Source: Thinopyrum elongatum | Taxonomy: Eukaryota; Streptophyta; Magnoliopsida; Poales; Poaceae | Direction of reading: 5' to 3' | Length of the DNA: 64,000 nucleotides | NCBI GenBank assembly: GCA_011799875.1 | Contig: CM022303.1 | Span: 737,224,939 to 737,288,938, forward strand | Shown here: positions 23,316-34,913 of the stretch, piece after piece | Position numbering within the stretch: position 1 is the stretch's first letter | How the letters are laid out: every line of letters starts with the position of its first letter | Made by a program: the position numbers and the translations under genes | The notes under the pieces: generated by a model | Told to the model about the DNA's origin: nothing | Databases searched by the model: none | The model's input: only the letters and a program-made list of their open reading frames with translations

Positions 23316-25428
23316 TGTAGGGGAACGCAGCAGAAAACAAAAAATTTCCGACCTACGCACCAGCCCAGGACCACTATGGAGGCTGCATACAAGGTTTGAT
23401 CATATTCGTTACCGACTCATAGCGCGGCGGAAGTAGAGTCGATGACGATCGGCGGTGCAGCTCCCCGCAGCTAGGATTTACAACCTCCCAACTGCGAGGA
23501 TGTATACCCTCATCCACCACTTGGTCAGCCCTCCAGGAGGAGGTCGGACAGTCCCCCGGACGGTGTCGCGGACAGCCCTTCGGGAGGACTCATAGAACTC
23601 GGACCGTCACATGGACAGCCCTTCGGGAGGCACTCTCGAACAGCCCCTCAGGCACTAAGATCGAAACTACGACCTCTCTACAGAGTTGCACACATACGGT
23701 GTCATCTATCCGGCAGGGCTTCGCACCGGAACCCAGACAGCCTTTCGGCACTACGAAACTATTTCGTGGGAGGGAGAGAGAATGCCAGATCATGCATGGC
23801 TTGTGTATGAGAGCAAGGGATGAAGGAGATGGCAGCCCTAACTCCTCCTTTTATAGGCCAAGGCAAGGGGTGGGGTGGGATGTTGAAATACCAAAATACC
23901 TAAGCTTCATGTCACACATGAAAGGGCATAATGGTAATGCAAGGGAGGCATCATGGGGACACCAAGGGGACACCCCTTGGGCCGGCCACACATGTGCCCC
24001 CCATGGGGGGGGGGGGGCCCAACAAGCCACCAACATGTGTCCATGAAACATGCATGCTCCCTAGACAAAAAGCCACCAAACAAGCACCCCCGATTCGTGG
24101 GATCTTGTCCCCTCGCGCTGAGACAATATGTTTTCCGCGAATGTTTTTCTGAAAAATTCCAGAAGGTCCCAGAACATTTCCGGTACCCTCTAAAATTATT
24201 CTGGGCGTGTTCTAAAACATTTCCGGTATGGTAGTTTTCATCAGCGAAAAGCAACAACAGCGGTTACGGCAGCTCCGGAACATTTCCGGTTTTTTCTCTC
24301 TGGAAATTCCCAGAAGTTCCCAGACCAATTCTGACATCCTCTGAAAATTTCCATGCGATGCCGAAACCCTATTTGACCTAATAATATATTCCGAAACACC
24401 TTTTCGGTTTTACCGAAACTCTTTCGGTGTTCTCTCTCTCCGGAACTCTTCCGTTGTCTCCGAAACTTTTTCGGTGACTTTCTCTCAGACTCCCTGTCTA
24501 GTATTCAGCAGATAGATGACCCTTAAGCGTGTGACCCTATAGGTTCGGTGAAGTATAGACATGACCGGAACACTTTCCGATCAATGATCAGCATCGGAGC
24601 CGTGGACACCCATATTGACCCCTATACCCACACGAATGAATATTCGAGTGAACCTCCAGTTGCCGTGTGCTATTCCTGTTGCTTCACGGTATGTTACAAA
24701 TACCCGAGGTGAGACATGTTGGCATTTCCGTGGATCAACAACTTGTCCACTATGCTAGTTACCTCGTTACCAGTATCGTTCTCATTTCTCGTAACCGTGT
24801 TCCGGCATCCCCGTGATCAAATCACAAAGTGTCTGGCCAGACGATGATGGATACCGTAACACCGAGAGGGCCCAGAGATATCTCTCCATCGTCGGAGGAG
24901 CAAATCCCAATCTTGAGCTATCAAGTTACTTGACATACTTTTCCATGAACCCGTAAGCCGCCGTAATAGCCACCCATTTACGGATGACGTTTAACAAACC
25001 CCAAACTTCATGAATCAAGCTTGAAGAAACTCGATACTCTCATGGTCTGAGGAATCATGCAAACGTTAACAATCTCTGTGTTATAAACCATTTAACTTGT
25101 GAAGAATGTATCTCATAGCATAACATCAATTCGGGTCGATTCAACACAAATGTTCTTCTAACATTGTGCCCTCAAAGTTGATGGCATAGACATGCCCATG
25201 ATCAGGAAAACAGAACCATCATGCAACACTTGAGCTAGTCTTAGAGGCCAGACTAGGAATACATTTTACCGTTTATTATTCCACACGTGCATATGAGTCT
25301 TCCTCCGAGCCTCGTGGTTATTGTAGACCCGAGAACCATAGCAGTTATAGCATGGAACATAAACCTAATTATGAACAGGGAGATAATCAATAACATTTAA
25401 TTATTGCCTCTAGGGCATATCTCCTACA
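23316..25428 (-). repeat. Outer copia 5' LTR
   Basis: 2,113 bp, uninterrupted. The minus-strand TATA lies at 23,847-23,855. A 17-bp gap near 23,724 and local differences at 23,515-23,550 distinguish it from its partner. It ends ATCTCCTACA and is followed by ATTGC and the resumption of tnp2. Confidence 0.92.
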
Positions 25429-25433
25429 ATTGC

Positions 25434-27599
25434 ACCAAATCATTCTCTAACCTTGGTATGATTTCTGGATCGATTATCTTCTGAGAGATTGCATTGAGGA
25501 ATGCACATAGCTTCACAATGGCTAAACGAACGTTTTCCAGTAGAAGCCCCCTCAATGCAACCGGAAGCAGTTGCGTCATAATCACGCGGCAGTCATGAGA
25601 CTTTATGTTCTGGAACTTTTTCTCTGCCATATTTATTATTCCCTTTATATTCGATGAGAAGCCAGACGGGACCTTCATACTGACCAGGCATTCAAAGAAG
25701 ATTTCCTTCTCTTCTTTGGTAAGAGCATAGCTGGCATGACCCTGATGTATGCCGTCTTTTCCGTGCATACGTTGCTGGTCCTCCCGTGCCTCCGGTGTAT
25801 CTTTTGTCTTCCCATACACGCCCAAGAAGCCAAGGAGGGTCACGCAAAGATTCTTCGTCACGTGCTTCACGTTGATTGCAGAGCGGACCTCTAGGTCTTT
25901 CAATTGGGTAGGTCCCAAAATATAGATTTCTTCTTCCACATGGGTGCGCGTCCGTTAGCGTCATTCGGAACAGGTTGTCCGCCAGGACCCTTTCCAAAGA
26001 TTACCTTTAAATCCTTGACCATATCATGTACATCATCACCAGTACAGTGGCTTGGCTTCGTCCGGTGATGCACCTGACCTTTAAATGCTTGCCTTTGTTT
26101 CTTATGGGATGCCTGCTCAGAAGAAATCGACGATGTCCCGGGTACACATTCTTCTTACAATTATCCAAATATATACTGTCGGTATCATCCAAATAGTGCT
26201 TGCATGCGCGGTATCCCTTGATTGTCTGTCCTGAAAGGTTACTGAGAGCAGGCCAAACATTGATGGTCACAAACAGCAACGCATGTAGGTCAAATTCCTC
26301 CTATCTGTGCTCCTCCCATGCACGTACACCTTTTCCATTCCACAGCTGTAAGAGTTCTTCAACTAATGGCCTTAGGTACACATCAATGTCATTGCCGGGT
26401 TGCTTAGGGCCTTGGATGAGCACTGGCATCATAATGAACTTCCGCTTCATGCACAACTAAGGAGGAAGGTTATACATACATAGAGTCACAAGCCAGGTGC
26501 TATAATTGCTGCTCTGCTCCCTAAAAGGATTAATGCCATCTGCGCTTAGACCAAACCATACGTTCCTTGCATCACCTGCAAAGTCCTCCCAGTACTTTCT
26601 CTCGATTTTTCTCCACTGCGACCCGTCAGCGGGTACTCTCAACTTCCCGTCTTTCTTACGGTCTTCTCTGTGCCATCGCATCAACTTGGCATGCTCTTTG
26701 TTTTGGTACAAACCTTTCAACCATGGTATTATAGGAGCATGCCACATCACCTTGGCAGGAATCTTCTTCCGGCGGCGCTCGCGCTCGACATCACCAGGGT
26801 CATCGCGGCTGATCTTATAGCACAATGCACAACATACCGGGCATGCGTTCAAATCCTCGTACTCACCGCGGTAGAGGATGCAGTCATTAGGGCATGCATG
26901 TATCTTCTGCACCTCTAATCCTAGAGGGCAGACAACCTTCTTTGCTTCATATGTACTCTCGGGCAATTCCTTGTCCTTTGGAAGCATCTTCTTTAACATT
27001 ACCAGCAACTTTCCAAATCCCTTGTCAGATACACCATTCTCTGCCTTCCATTGCAGCAATTCCAGTGTGGTGCCCAGCTTTTTCTTGTCAGCTTCGCAAT
27101 TCGGGTACAACAATTTCTTGTGACCCTCTAACATGTGCTTCAACTTCTTCTTCTCCTTTTCACTTGCGCAGTTTCTCTTTGCATCGGCAATGGCCCGACC
27201 TAGATCATCAGCGGGCTCATCTGATGCCTCTTCTTTAGCTTCTTCCCACATTGCCGGCTCAGCTTCTTCCCCCATTGTTGTACCATCGTATTCAGGGAAC
27301 CCATGGCCAGGATAGCTGTCATCGTCGTCCTCTTCTTCTTCATTGTCTTCCATCATAACCCCTCTTTCTCTGTGCTTGGTCCAAACATTATAGTGGGGCA
27401 TGAAACCGGACTCAAACAGGTGGACGTGAATGGTTCTTGACTTAGAGTAATTTCGATCATTCTTACAGCCAGCACATGGACAAGGCATAAAACCATCCGC
27501 CCGCTTGTTTGCCTCAGCCGCAAGCAGAAAAGTACACACGCCATTAACGAACTGGGGAGAGCATCGGTCATCATACGTCCATTGCCGGCTCATCTTCAT
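25434..27599 (-). pseudogene. tnp2: tnp2 transposase, N-terminal and central part (element A)
   Basis: N-terminal two thirds of the CACTA transposase. The start MKMSRQWTYDDR at 27,599 is chosen because the homologous copy in element B begins the same way; the frame is open upstream to 27,677 but that part is leader-like. Domain order: a Transpos_assoc-like zinc region (CPCAGCKNDRN, IHVHLFESGFMPHYNVWTKH), an acidic linker (MEDNEEEEDDDD), then the Transposase_21 core (CPLGLEVQKIHACPNDCILY, NPFREQSSNYSTW, ALLFVTINVWPALSNLSGQT). A stop after CMYNLPP at 26,457 and frameshifts in 25,940-26,460 break it. It joins the C-terminal part at 6,233 across the copia insertion. Confidence 0.88.
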
Positions 27600-27689
27600 T
27601 ACACAGCACCAAAAAGACCAAATTAATACAAGTTCATACATAAAGTACATACAACACTTATTCTCATAAAACAACATACAAATAACTCT

Positions 27690-28134
27690 CTAGCTAAAGC
27701 ATTTAAATGCAAAAACAAATGCGATCAAGATCGCAACTAAGGTAACAATTGATCCAACAGCATAATGATACCAAGCCTCACTATCGATGGCATATTTTCT
27801 AATCTTTCTAATCTTCAAGCGCATTTTCTCCATCTTGATCTTGTGATCATCGACGACATCGGCAACATGCAACTCCAATTCCATCTTCTCCCCCTCAATT
27901 CTTTTCAATTTTTCTTTCAAATACTCATTTTCTTTTTCAACTAAATTTAACCTCTCGACAATAGGGTCGGTTGGAATTTCCGGTTCACATACCTCCTAGA
28001 TAAAAATATCTATGTCAACTTGGTGGGCATAATTTGTCATAAACACGAAATGCAATAAATAGTTTTAAAAGAGAAGATACCACATCCGAATCATAATCCG
28101 GACGAGGTCCGACGGGGACGGATATCAATACCAT
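27690..28134 (-). CDS. Two-exon gene for a coiled-coil, tail-anchored 119-aa protein (element A)
   Basis: Exon 1 is 28,081-28,134 (starts MVLISVPVGPRPDYDSDV), exon 2 is 27,690-27,995, and the 85-bp intron is GT...AG. Predicted 119 residues: a short N-terminus, a heptad-like charged helix at about 35-90 (VEKENEYLKEKLKRIEGEK, MRLKIRKIRKYAI) and a C-terminal hydrophobic segment of about 20 residues (SIVTLVAILIAFVFAF) ending KCFS, typical of a tail-anchored membrane protein. It lies about 90 bp upstream of the tnp2 start on the same strand with no promoter in between, so it probably shares the tnp2 transcript. An intact homologue sits at the same place in element B with mostly conservative differences. 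I know no described function. Confidence 0.7.
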
Positions 28135-28640
28135 GGCACTATGTATAACAAACAATGTACGGGCTGGGTAAGATAATTATACAAGTAACTATATATATAA
28201 ATCACACAAACATGATTTTTTTTATATATAAAAGAGAAGAAGAAGATGCTCACCACAAGGTGGTTCCGGCGACGGGACGGTGCGGACGATCGACGGTGGT
28301 TAGGATGGAGACGGGAAGGCACTAAGTGAACCACACCTCCATATGCAAACTAAGAGTTATTTTGACCTCAAATTGCTTATAAATCAAATAAACTACCACA
28401 TATAATTCTCCCAAACTAAAAAACCCACAAATCACTATACTTATAGAGCATGCAAGAGCTAATCTAGAAACAAGAGATAAAGGGACAAAGTTGCTAACCT
28501 TTGTGATCACTTGGATGGATGGGGTGCCTTCAAATCTTCACAAATTTTGTCAAAAATGGAGGTGAGCTCGAGCAAGAGGGGAAGAAAAATAGAGAGGAGG
28601 GGAAAAACAGAGCGCTTCGGCTTGGGCTGGACGAAGCACT
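28135..28640 (-). other. 5' leader and introns of the tnp2 transcription unit (element A)
   Basis: A GC-rich exon-like block (about 28,250-28,325) ends in a plausible donor (CCACCTTGTG/GTGAGC on the minus strand). Another donor-like site lies near 28,500 (CACAAAG/GTTAGC), and an acceptor (ATACATAG) lies just before exon 1 of the coiled-coil gene. Exon length changes by two bases between A and B, so this part is likely untranslated. Confidence 0.45.
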
Positions 28641-28901
28641 ATATATAGTGATATATTTAGTCCCGGTTGGTTAGACAAACCAGGACAAAAGGTGCATCTC
28701 TAGTCCCGGTTCGTGGCATGAACCGACACTAAAGGTGCTAGTGGCCCCCCAGCCTGACAGCAGCCTAATGTTCGCCATGAACCGGTACTAATGAGCGCCG
28801 CACACCTAGCCGTTGGAACCGGCACTAATGGTCACAGTAGTGCCGGTTCCATTACAAACCGGGACTAATGAGCTTCACATTAGGCCATTTTTCTACTAGT
28901 G
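28637..28901 (-). promoter_or_regulatory. tnp2-side promoter and terminal motif array of CACTA A
   Basis: The palindromic TATA region CACTATATATAGTG (28,637-28,650) lies immediately inside an array of TAGTCCCGGTTGG, GAACCGGTACTAA and AACCGGCACTAATG words reaching the terminus at 28,901. These are the presumed binding sites for the element's DNA-binding protein and overlap the promoter, as in Spm. Confidence 0.7.
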
Positions 28902-29689
28902 ATTCAAGTGAACCTTTAGTTACCGAATGCTGTTCCTATTGCTTCGTGACATGTTACAAATACCCGAGGTGAGATTTATTGGCATCCACGTGAATCAATA
29001 ACTTGTTCACTATGCCAGTTACCTCGTTACCGGTTTTTGTTCTCTATTCTCGTTCCCATATTCTGGCATCCCTTGTGATCAAATCACATTGTGTCTGGCC
29101 AGACGATGATGGATAGCGTAACACCAAGAGGGCCCCAAGAATATATCTCCATCCTCGGAGGAGCAAATCCCAATCTTGAGCTATCTAGTTCCTTGTCATT
29201 CTTTTTCGTGAACCCGTAAGCCACCGTAATAGCAACCCTGTTACAGATGACATTTAACAAACCCCAAAGTTCATGACGCAAGTGTGAAGGAACTCGATAC
29301 TCTCATGGTCTAAGGAATTATGCAAATGAATAACTTTCTTTGAGTTATTAACCATTAAATTGTGATGAATGTATCTCATAGCATGACATCATTTGGGTCG
29401 ATTCAACACAAGTGTTCTTCTAACATTGTGTCCTCAAAGTTGCCAGCATAGACATGCCCATGATCAAGAAAACGTAATCATCATGCAACACTTGAGCTAG
29501 TCTTAGAGGCATGACTAGGAATACATTTTACCGTTTATTATTCGACATGTGCATATGAGTTTTCCTCTGAGACTTTATGGATATATGGACTCAAGGACCA
29601 TTACAGTTATAGCATAGAATGTAAACATAATAACAAATATGGAAATAAATAATTACATTTATTATTCCCTCTAGGGCATATTTCCTACA
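28902..29689 (-). repeat. Copia LTR fragment (host of CACTA A)
   Basis: Matches the same copia LTR family as the inner and outer elements, from the region ATTCAAGTGAACCT to the LTR edge GGCATATTTCCTACA at 29,689. It is cut at its left by CACTA A; the remainder would be to the left of the window. It is itself inserted into the 5' LTR of the next element (the homologous uninterrupted site is at 39,399). Confidence 0.85.
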
Positions 29690-31140
29690 GTTTGCTAGTG
29701 GACACAGAGAGATATGGCCCCTGGAGTTACGAGAAGTTTGCTATAAACTTCTGCGAGAGTTATTTGCGCAGCAGAGAAGTATGCTAAATCTTCGAGGAGT
29801 ATGCTACCGAGAAGTTTGCGTGTCGGAGTCGACCCCTAAAAATATTGCTGAGCAGAAGCAATTGCTATGGAGAACGGTCCGAGAGATTTGACTGCAGTGG
29901 AGAAGAATGATGACCGCGTGAAGACTTAGTTCTTTTTCATAGTTTCATTTTCATCAATTGAATCATAGGACCACCGTACTATTAAGAGGGGTTCAAACAT
30001 TTTGAGAATTTTATCTATGCTGATGCTTAACCGAGATATACCCCAAGTGAGTTGAGAGAGATCTCTATGTGCGTGCAGTTATTACTCGTAAGCCATAGAC
30101 GAAGTTCTTCTGGGATTCGAGAGATGCTCAAGCAGTGGAGTCAGCTTTACTTGTTCCTCAATTAAAGTTGCCATGTGAGTTTGAAAACCGACCATTGGAA
30201 AAGTGTCGGTCGACCATTGGTTGGGCCATAGGCCCTGATTGGTCATTTCACCCTCGGGATTGCTCCGGTTATAAATAGCCACACCTTCCAACCGTTGCTG
30301 GTTGGCTGCTCCGTGTGATTTGACAAGTGTTGTCTGAGCACCCCTCTCTGAGAGATTTGAGCGATTTTTTTTTAGAGAAAAACCCAGAGCTGAACACTTA
30401 GATAGTAGTTGAGCATCACATAGATCTAAGTTGAGAGTTCTTAGGCCAATTACTCTTCTGAGCTACATACTCTCTAGATGGTTAGGCGTCTGTCTAGAGT
30501 GACTAAGAGTAATTGTAGTCACCGAAAACAAAGTCTGTTGAAGGTTTGGAGATCACCGAGAAGAATCTACCATGACTAAAATCAACTAAAGTGCGAGGAA
30601 CTTCACATTAATGAGAATAGGACGGAGAGAGGTTTGCTCCTGTGTTCAATCACAAGTCTCTCCAACCAGACATTACTCTTTTACAGAAGATTTTACTGGT
30701 CGAACAAACAACTTGTGACCATCGAGCACCACTAGTTCTTTCTCATTACCGATTACCGCATTACTTTCAGGAATTTTCTTTTGGTTGAGTTATCTCTCGT
30801 GTGGTTGTTCATCAGTGACTCTGTATATTCATTTACCTCATGCATTTCTATCTGAGTTGATATCATGTTCAGTTTCATTTTAATTCTCATAATTCTTAGG
30901 ACAATTTGTTACTATGTCTGCAAGCTCCTCATCTCGTGCTATGAGTTATTCTTCTAGCCTCTGTTCTGATAGATTTCTTATCTTTGTTTGCTTAGTTCTT
31001 TTTTCTAAGTGTGTTCCTTCAGTAGCTTATCTTCTCGTTGTACTGCTTCTGATAGTTAATTTTGTTGTGCTATGCTCAGAGTTGTGAGTATGTCATTTGC
31101 AGTAATTTTAAATCTACAATTGGTATACTTAGATCCTATA
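29690..31140 (+). repeat. 5' LTR of plus-strand copia element (left end missing)
   Basis: Aligns with 39,399-40,831. It contains the TATA-type word TTATAAATAGCC at 30,269-30,280 (ATAAATAGCC at 39,980 in the partner). A short start-like phrase, ATGTCTGCAAGCTCCTCATC at 30,913, is conserved in both LTRs. The end reads TCCTATA instead of TCCTACA. Confidence 0.75.
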
Positions 31141-31142
31141 AT

Positions 31143-31158
31143 TGGTATTAGAGCAAGG
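31143..31158 (+). other. Primer binding site (copy 1)
   Basis: TGGTATTAGAGCAAGG two bases after the LTR end; one change from the tRNA-iMet-type TGGTATCAGAGC. The duplicate is at 34,849-34,864. Confidence 0.75.
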
Positions 31159-31207
31159 TACTCCTTAACTCTGCTCATTTAGGTCTAACCACCTCAGAGT
31201 TTTGAGT

Positions 31208-31612
31208 ATGTCATTTGCAGTAAACTTCAAGTCTGCCAAGAAGATTCCTGTCTTTGATGGGAAAGAGAAACCCTTCTAGAAGGAGAAGATGAAGATCTCT
31301 GGTCTGTGATTGAGAATGGCTACGGCATTGAAGATGACCATTATATCATGCCTTACGAGAAGAAACTTATGCATCTGGATGCTCAAGCCAATGATGTGAT
31401 ATACAATCATCTCTCAAAGACTCAATTCCTTAGTTACAGAAGATTGGAGAAGTCTAAGGATTTCTGGGACAGACTTGAGAAGATTAATGAAGGGGTTTCT
31501 ACTCAGAAATAGACTCGCATTGATATTCTTTGGAACAAGGTCAATCATTTCAAAAGGATTGGAAATGAAACTATCCAAGAAGCATTTGATCATCTGAGTG
31601 ATGTTGACAATG
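31208..31612 (+). pseudogene. gag: copia gag remnant (copy 1)
   Basis: N-terminal part of a UBN2-type copia Gag, the RNA-packaging capsid protein. ATG at 31,208 (MSFAVNFKSAKKIPVFDGKE); an in-frame TAG at 31,277 and a further stop plus frameshift near 31,300. The readable core is DAQANDVIYNHLSKTQFLSY and SKDFWDRLEKINEGVSTQ, then TAG at 31,510, after which the same frame reads TRIDILWNKVNHFKRIGNET. Homology stops near 31,612, where LTR sequence of another family begins; the zinc knuckle and all of pol are missing. Confidence 0.75.
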
Positions 31613-31614
31613 AC

Positions 31615-33977
31615 GGGGACATCTCCGTCATCTCCATCACCAACAACTTCTCCTCTGTTCTCATGGTGATGTGTGAGTAGTTCATCTTCAGGGCTGAGGG
31701 TATGTACTAGTAGCTATGTGTTGATCTCTCTCTCTCTCTCTCTCATGTTCTTGATGGATTCGATCTTGATGTATCATGAGCTTTATTAATATAGTTGGAT
31801 ATTATCTTGATCATCTCCCTCTATCCTTTTTGTGGTGACTTGAGTCTTGCCCTTTGAAGTTTCTTTGTGTTGGATTGAATACTCTGGATTTGAGATTACA
31901 TGATGCATGTCTAGTAATTAACTTGCAAACACCTGTAGTGACATTGGGGTACTCTTAGCATAAAGGTTGAACGATAGTATCATATGGTGTTGTCATAGTA
32001 TGATTTCTGGAACAATCCGTGGCATGTTTGTGGGTGGTTCAATAGATCAAGATTGGACAGACAACTTTGAGGTGGTTTGCTGTTAAGCTCACCTACACGA
32101 TTTCATCCTACTTTCTCTGATAGAATAGAATCTTTGGAGTGATTCTTTGTTGCACTTTGAGGGATCATCATGTGGTTTAATTATGTTAATGATGCTGAGA
32201 GTTGGCACTAGCAAAAGTATGAACCCTAGGCCTTGTTTCCAAGCATTGAGACGCCGTTTTTACTCACTTTTGTTACTTGCTACCTTGTTGTTTTTATTTG
32301 TTCAGATTACAAAAAGTTATTTCTACCATCCATATTACACACCTATCATCATCTCTTCGCTAAACTGGTGCACCTATACAACTGACACTTGTATTAGGTG
32401 TGTTGGGGACAGAAGAGATGATATGTCTCCAACGTATCTATAATTTATGAAGTATTCATGCCATGTTTACAACAATTTTATATGGTTTTGGTGCACTTTT
32501 ATATGATTATTATGGAACTAACCTATTGACCTAGTGCACAGTGCCAGTTGCTGTTTTCTGCATGTTTTTGGCTTTTCAAAAAATCCATACCAAGTGAAGT
32601 CCAAATGCCACGAAACTTTACGGTGATTTTTTATGGACCAAAAGAGACCCAAGCAGTACCAGAGGTGAACCATGGGGGTGGCCAGAGGAGCCACGAGCCT
32701 GGGGGGCGTGCCCACCCCCTATGGCACGCTCCTTGAGCTCGTTAGTCCCTCATGGGCCCCCCTGACATGAAATCAACACCAAATATTCCTATAAATATAG
32801 AAAACCCTGAAAAGAAAGCTAGAACTTCCTCTCCGCCACCGCAAGCCTCTGTTCTGAAGCGATCTCATCTAGAGCACTTTTCTGGTACCCTGCCGGAGGG
32901 GGAAATCATCATCGGCGGCCATCTTCATCATCCTGGCGGTCTCCATGGTGAGGAGGGAGTAGTTCACCCTGAGGGCTGAAGGTATGTACCAGTAGCTATG
33001 TGTTTGATCTCTCTCTCTCATGTTCTTGATCCAGCAAGATCTTGATGTAACCATGGGCTTTGTTAATATAGTCGGATCATATGGTGTTTTTCCCTGTCCA
33101 TCTTGTTGTGATGAATTGAGTGTTGCTATTTGAGGTTTCATTATGTTGGATTGAATATTGGATTTCAGATCACTTGATGTATGTCTTGCATGTGGATACC
33201 CACGGTGTCAATGTGGTATTCTATTGAGTCACTTGAAATATGAATTGGTATTCAACTTGCGGATTCCCGTGGTGACATTGGGGTAATGTAGGCACATAGG
33301 TTGATACACGTTTTCATCCTACGTTCTCCGATAGAAACTTCGGAGTGATTGTTTGTCGCACGTTGAGGGATTGTTATATGATTCAATTATGTTAGCACTG
33401 TTGAGAGATTGCACTAGTGAAAGTATGAACCCTAGGCCTTGTTTCCAAGCATTGCAATACCGTTTGTGCTCACTTTTGTTACTTGTTACCTTGCTGTTTT
33501 TATATTTTCAGATTACAAAAACCTATATCTACTATCCATACCACACTTGTATCACCATTCCTTCACCAAACTAGTGCACCTATACAATTTATCATTGTAT
33601 TGAGTGTGTTGGGGACACAAGAGATTCTTTATATTTGATTGCAGGGTTGTTTGAGAGAGACCATCTTCATCCTACACCTCCCATGGATTGACGAACCTTA
33701 GGTCATCCACTTGAGGGAAATTTGCTGCTATGCTACAAAACTTTGTGCTTGGAGGCCCAAGAAAGTCGACAAGAATAAAAGTTGCGTAGTAGACATCAAG
33801 AGACCACTTGTATTTGATTGCAGGGTTGCTTCAGAGAGAACCACCTTCATCCAACATCTCTCATGGATTGATAAACCTTAGGTCATCCACATGAGGGAAA
33901 TTTGCTACTATCCTACAAAACTCTGCGCTTGGAATCCCAACAAAGTCTACAAGAATAAAGTTACGTAGTAGATATCA
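31615..33977 (+). repeat. Truncated LTR of a second retroelement family, with solo LTR inside
   Basis: Older LTR remnant: 31,615-32,418 and 33,804-33,977 (ends GTAGTAGATATCA), interrupted by a younger solo LTR of the same family. The left edge next to gag is uncertain by tens of bases. It carries a (CT)n run at 31,722-31,743. Confidence 0.7.
32419..33798 (+). mobile_element. Solo LTR, TSD AGAGA (copy 1)
   Basis: 1,380 bp, starts TGATATGTCTCCAACGTATC and ends GTAGTAGACATCA, flanked by AGAGA at 32,414-32,418 and 33,799-33,803. It resembles a common wheat LTR type, probably Gypsy, by recollection of the terminal words. It contains no coding sequence. It arose by LTR-LTR recombination after insertion into an older LTR of the same family. 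Confidence 0.85.
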
Positions 33978-34913
33978 CTCTGCCACTAAGATTTTGGAAG
34001 TTGCTGGTTGGCTGCTCCGTGTGATTTGACAAGTGTTGTCTGAGCACCCCTCTCTGAGAGATTTGAGCGATTTTTTTTTAGAGAAAAACCCAGAGCTGAA
34101 CACTTAGATAGTAGTTGAGCATCACATAGATCTAAGTTGAGAGTTCTTAGGCCAATTACTCTTCTGAGCTACATACTCTCTAGATGGTTAGGCGTCTGTC
34201 TAGAGTGAGTAAGAGTAATTGTAGTCACCGAAAACAAAGTCTGTTGAAGGTTTGGAGATCACCGAGAAGAATCTACCATGACTAAAATCAACTAAAGTGC
34301 GAGGAACTTCACATTAATGAGAATAGGACGGAGAGAGGTTTGCTCCTGTGTTCAATCACAAGTCTCTCCAACCAGACATTACTCTTTTACAGAAGATTTT
34401 ACTGGTCGAACAAACAACTTGTGACCATCGAGCACCACTAGTTCTTTCTCATTACCGATTACCGCATTACTTTCAGGAATTTTCTTTTGGTTGAGTTATC
34501 TCTCGTGTGGTTGTTCATCAGTGACTCTGTATATTCATTTACCTCATGCATTTCTATCTGAGTTGATATCATGTTCAGTTTCATTTTAATTCTCATAATT
34601 CTTAGGACAATTTGTTACTATGTCTGCAAGCTCCTCATCTCGTGCTATGAGTTATTCTTCTAGCCTCTGTTCTGATAGATTTCTTATCTTTGTTTGCTTA
34701 GTTCTTTTTTCTAAGTGTGTTCCTTCAGTAGCTTATCTTCTCGTTGTACTGCTTCTGATAGTTAATTTTGTTGTGCTATGCTCAGAGTTGTGAGTATGTC
34801 ATTTGCAGTAATTTTAAATCTACAATTGGTATACTTAGATCCTATAATTGGTATTAGAGCAAGGTACTCCTTAACTCTGCTCATTTAGGTCTAACCACCT
34901 CAGAGTTTTGAGT

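Larger units (their letters stand above)
6239..25428 (-). mobile_element. Ty1-copia LTR retrotransposon 'outer', interrupted by 'inner'
   Basis: The ends are TGTAGGGGAACGC at 6,239 and ATCTCCTACA at 25,428, flanked by the 5-bp duplication ATTGC (6,234-6,238 and 25,429-25,433). Read on the minus strand: 5' LTR 23,316-25,428, internal region 18,008-23,315, 3' LTR 16,563-18,007 plus 6,239-6,897. The 3' LTR is split by element 'inner'. The internal region (5.3 kb) has only decayed pol. The two LTRs differ by visible small deletions (a 17-bp gap near 23,724; an extra stretch near 23,521-23,545) and more substitutions than the inner pair, so it is older. It splits tnp2 of CACTA A. Confidence 0.93.
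1..28901 (-). mobile_element. CACTA (En/Spm) element A, right part, with nested copia insertions
   Basis: The right end is a CACTA-type terminus (read on the minus strand it begins CACTAGTAGAAAAA) finishing at 28,901, preceded by an array of TAGTCCCGGTTGG / CCGGTACTAA motifs from about 28,655. Inside, all on the minus strand, are a small coiled-coil gene, tnp2 and the start of gene 2. The left terminus is outside the window. 6,239-25,428 is foreign (nested copia elements). The three bases after the end are ATT, the expected TSD, which cannot be checked without the left end. Position 1 corresponds to about 50,345 of element B, which shares this architecture. The element is inserted in a copia LTR that continues at 28,902. 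Confidence 0.9.
30295..34000 (+). repeat. 3.7-kb tandem duplication, copy 1
   Basis: Begins TTGCTGGTTGGCTGCTCC and ends AAGATTTTGGAAG. It covers most of the 5' LTR, the primer site, gag and the LTR cluster. It is followed directly by copy 2 (34,001-37,704). Differences seen by eye: 30,503 C/G, 31,596 G/T, 31,934 T/C, 32,282 A/G and 2 bp in a CT microsatellite near 31,722-31,743. Confidence 0.95.

Noticed and set aside
32548..32979. Frames within the solo LTR (also 36,252-36,683)
   Set aside because: Ordinary LTR sequence; the identical second copy only reflects the tandem duplication.
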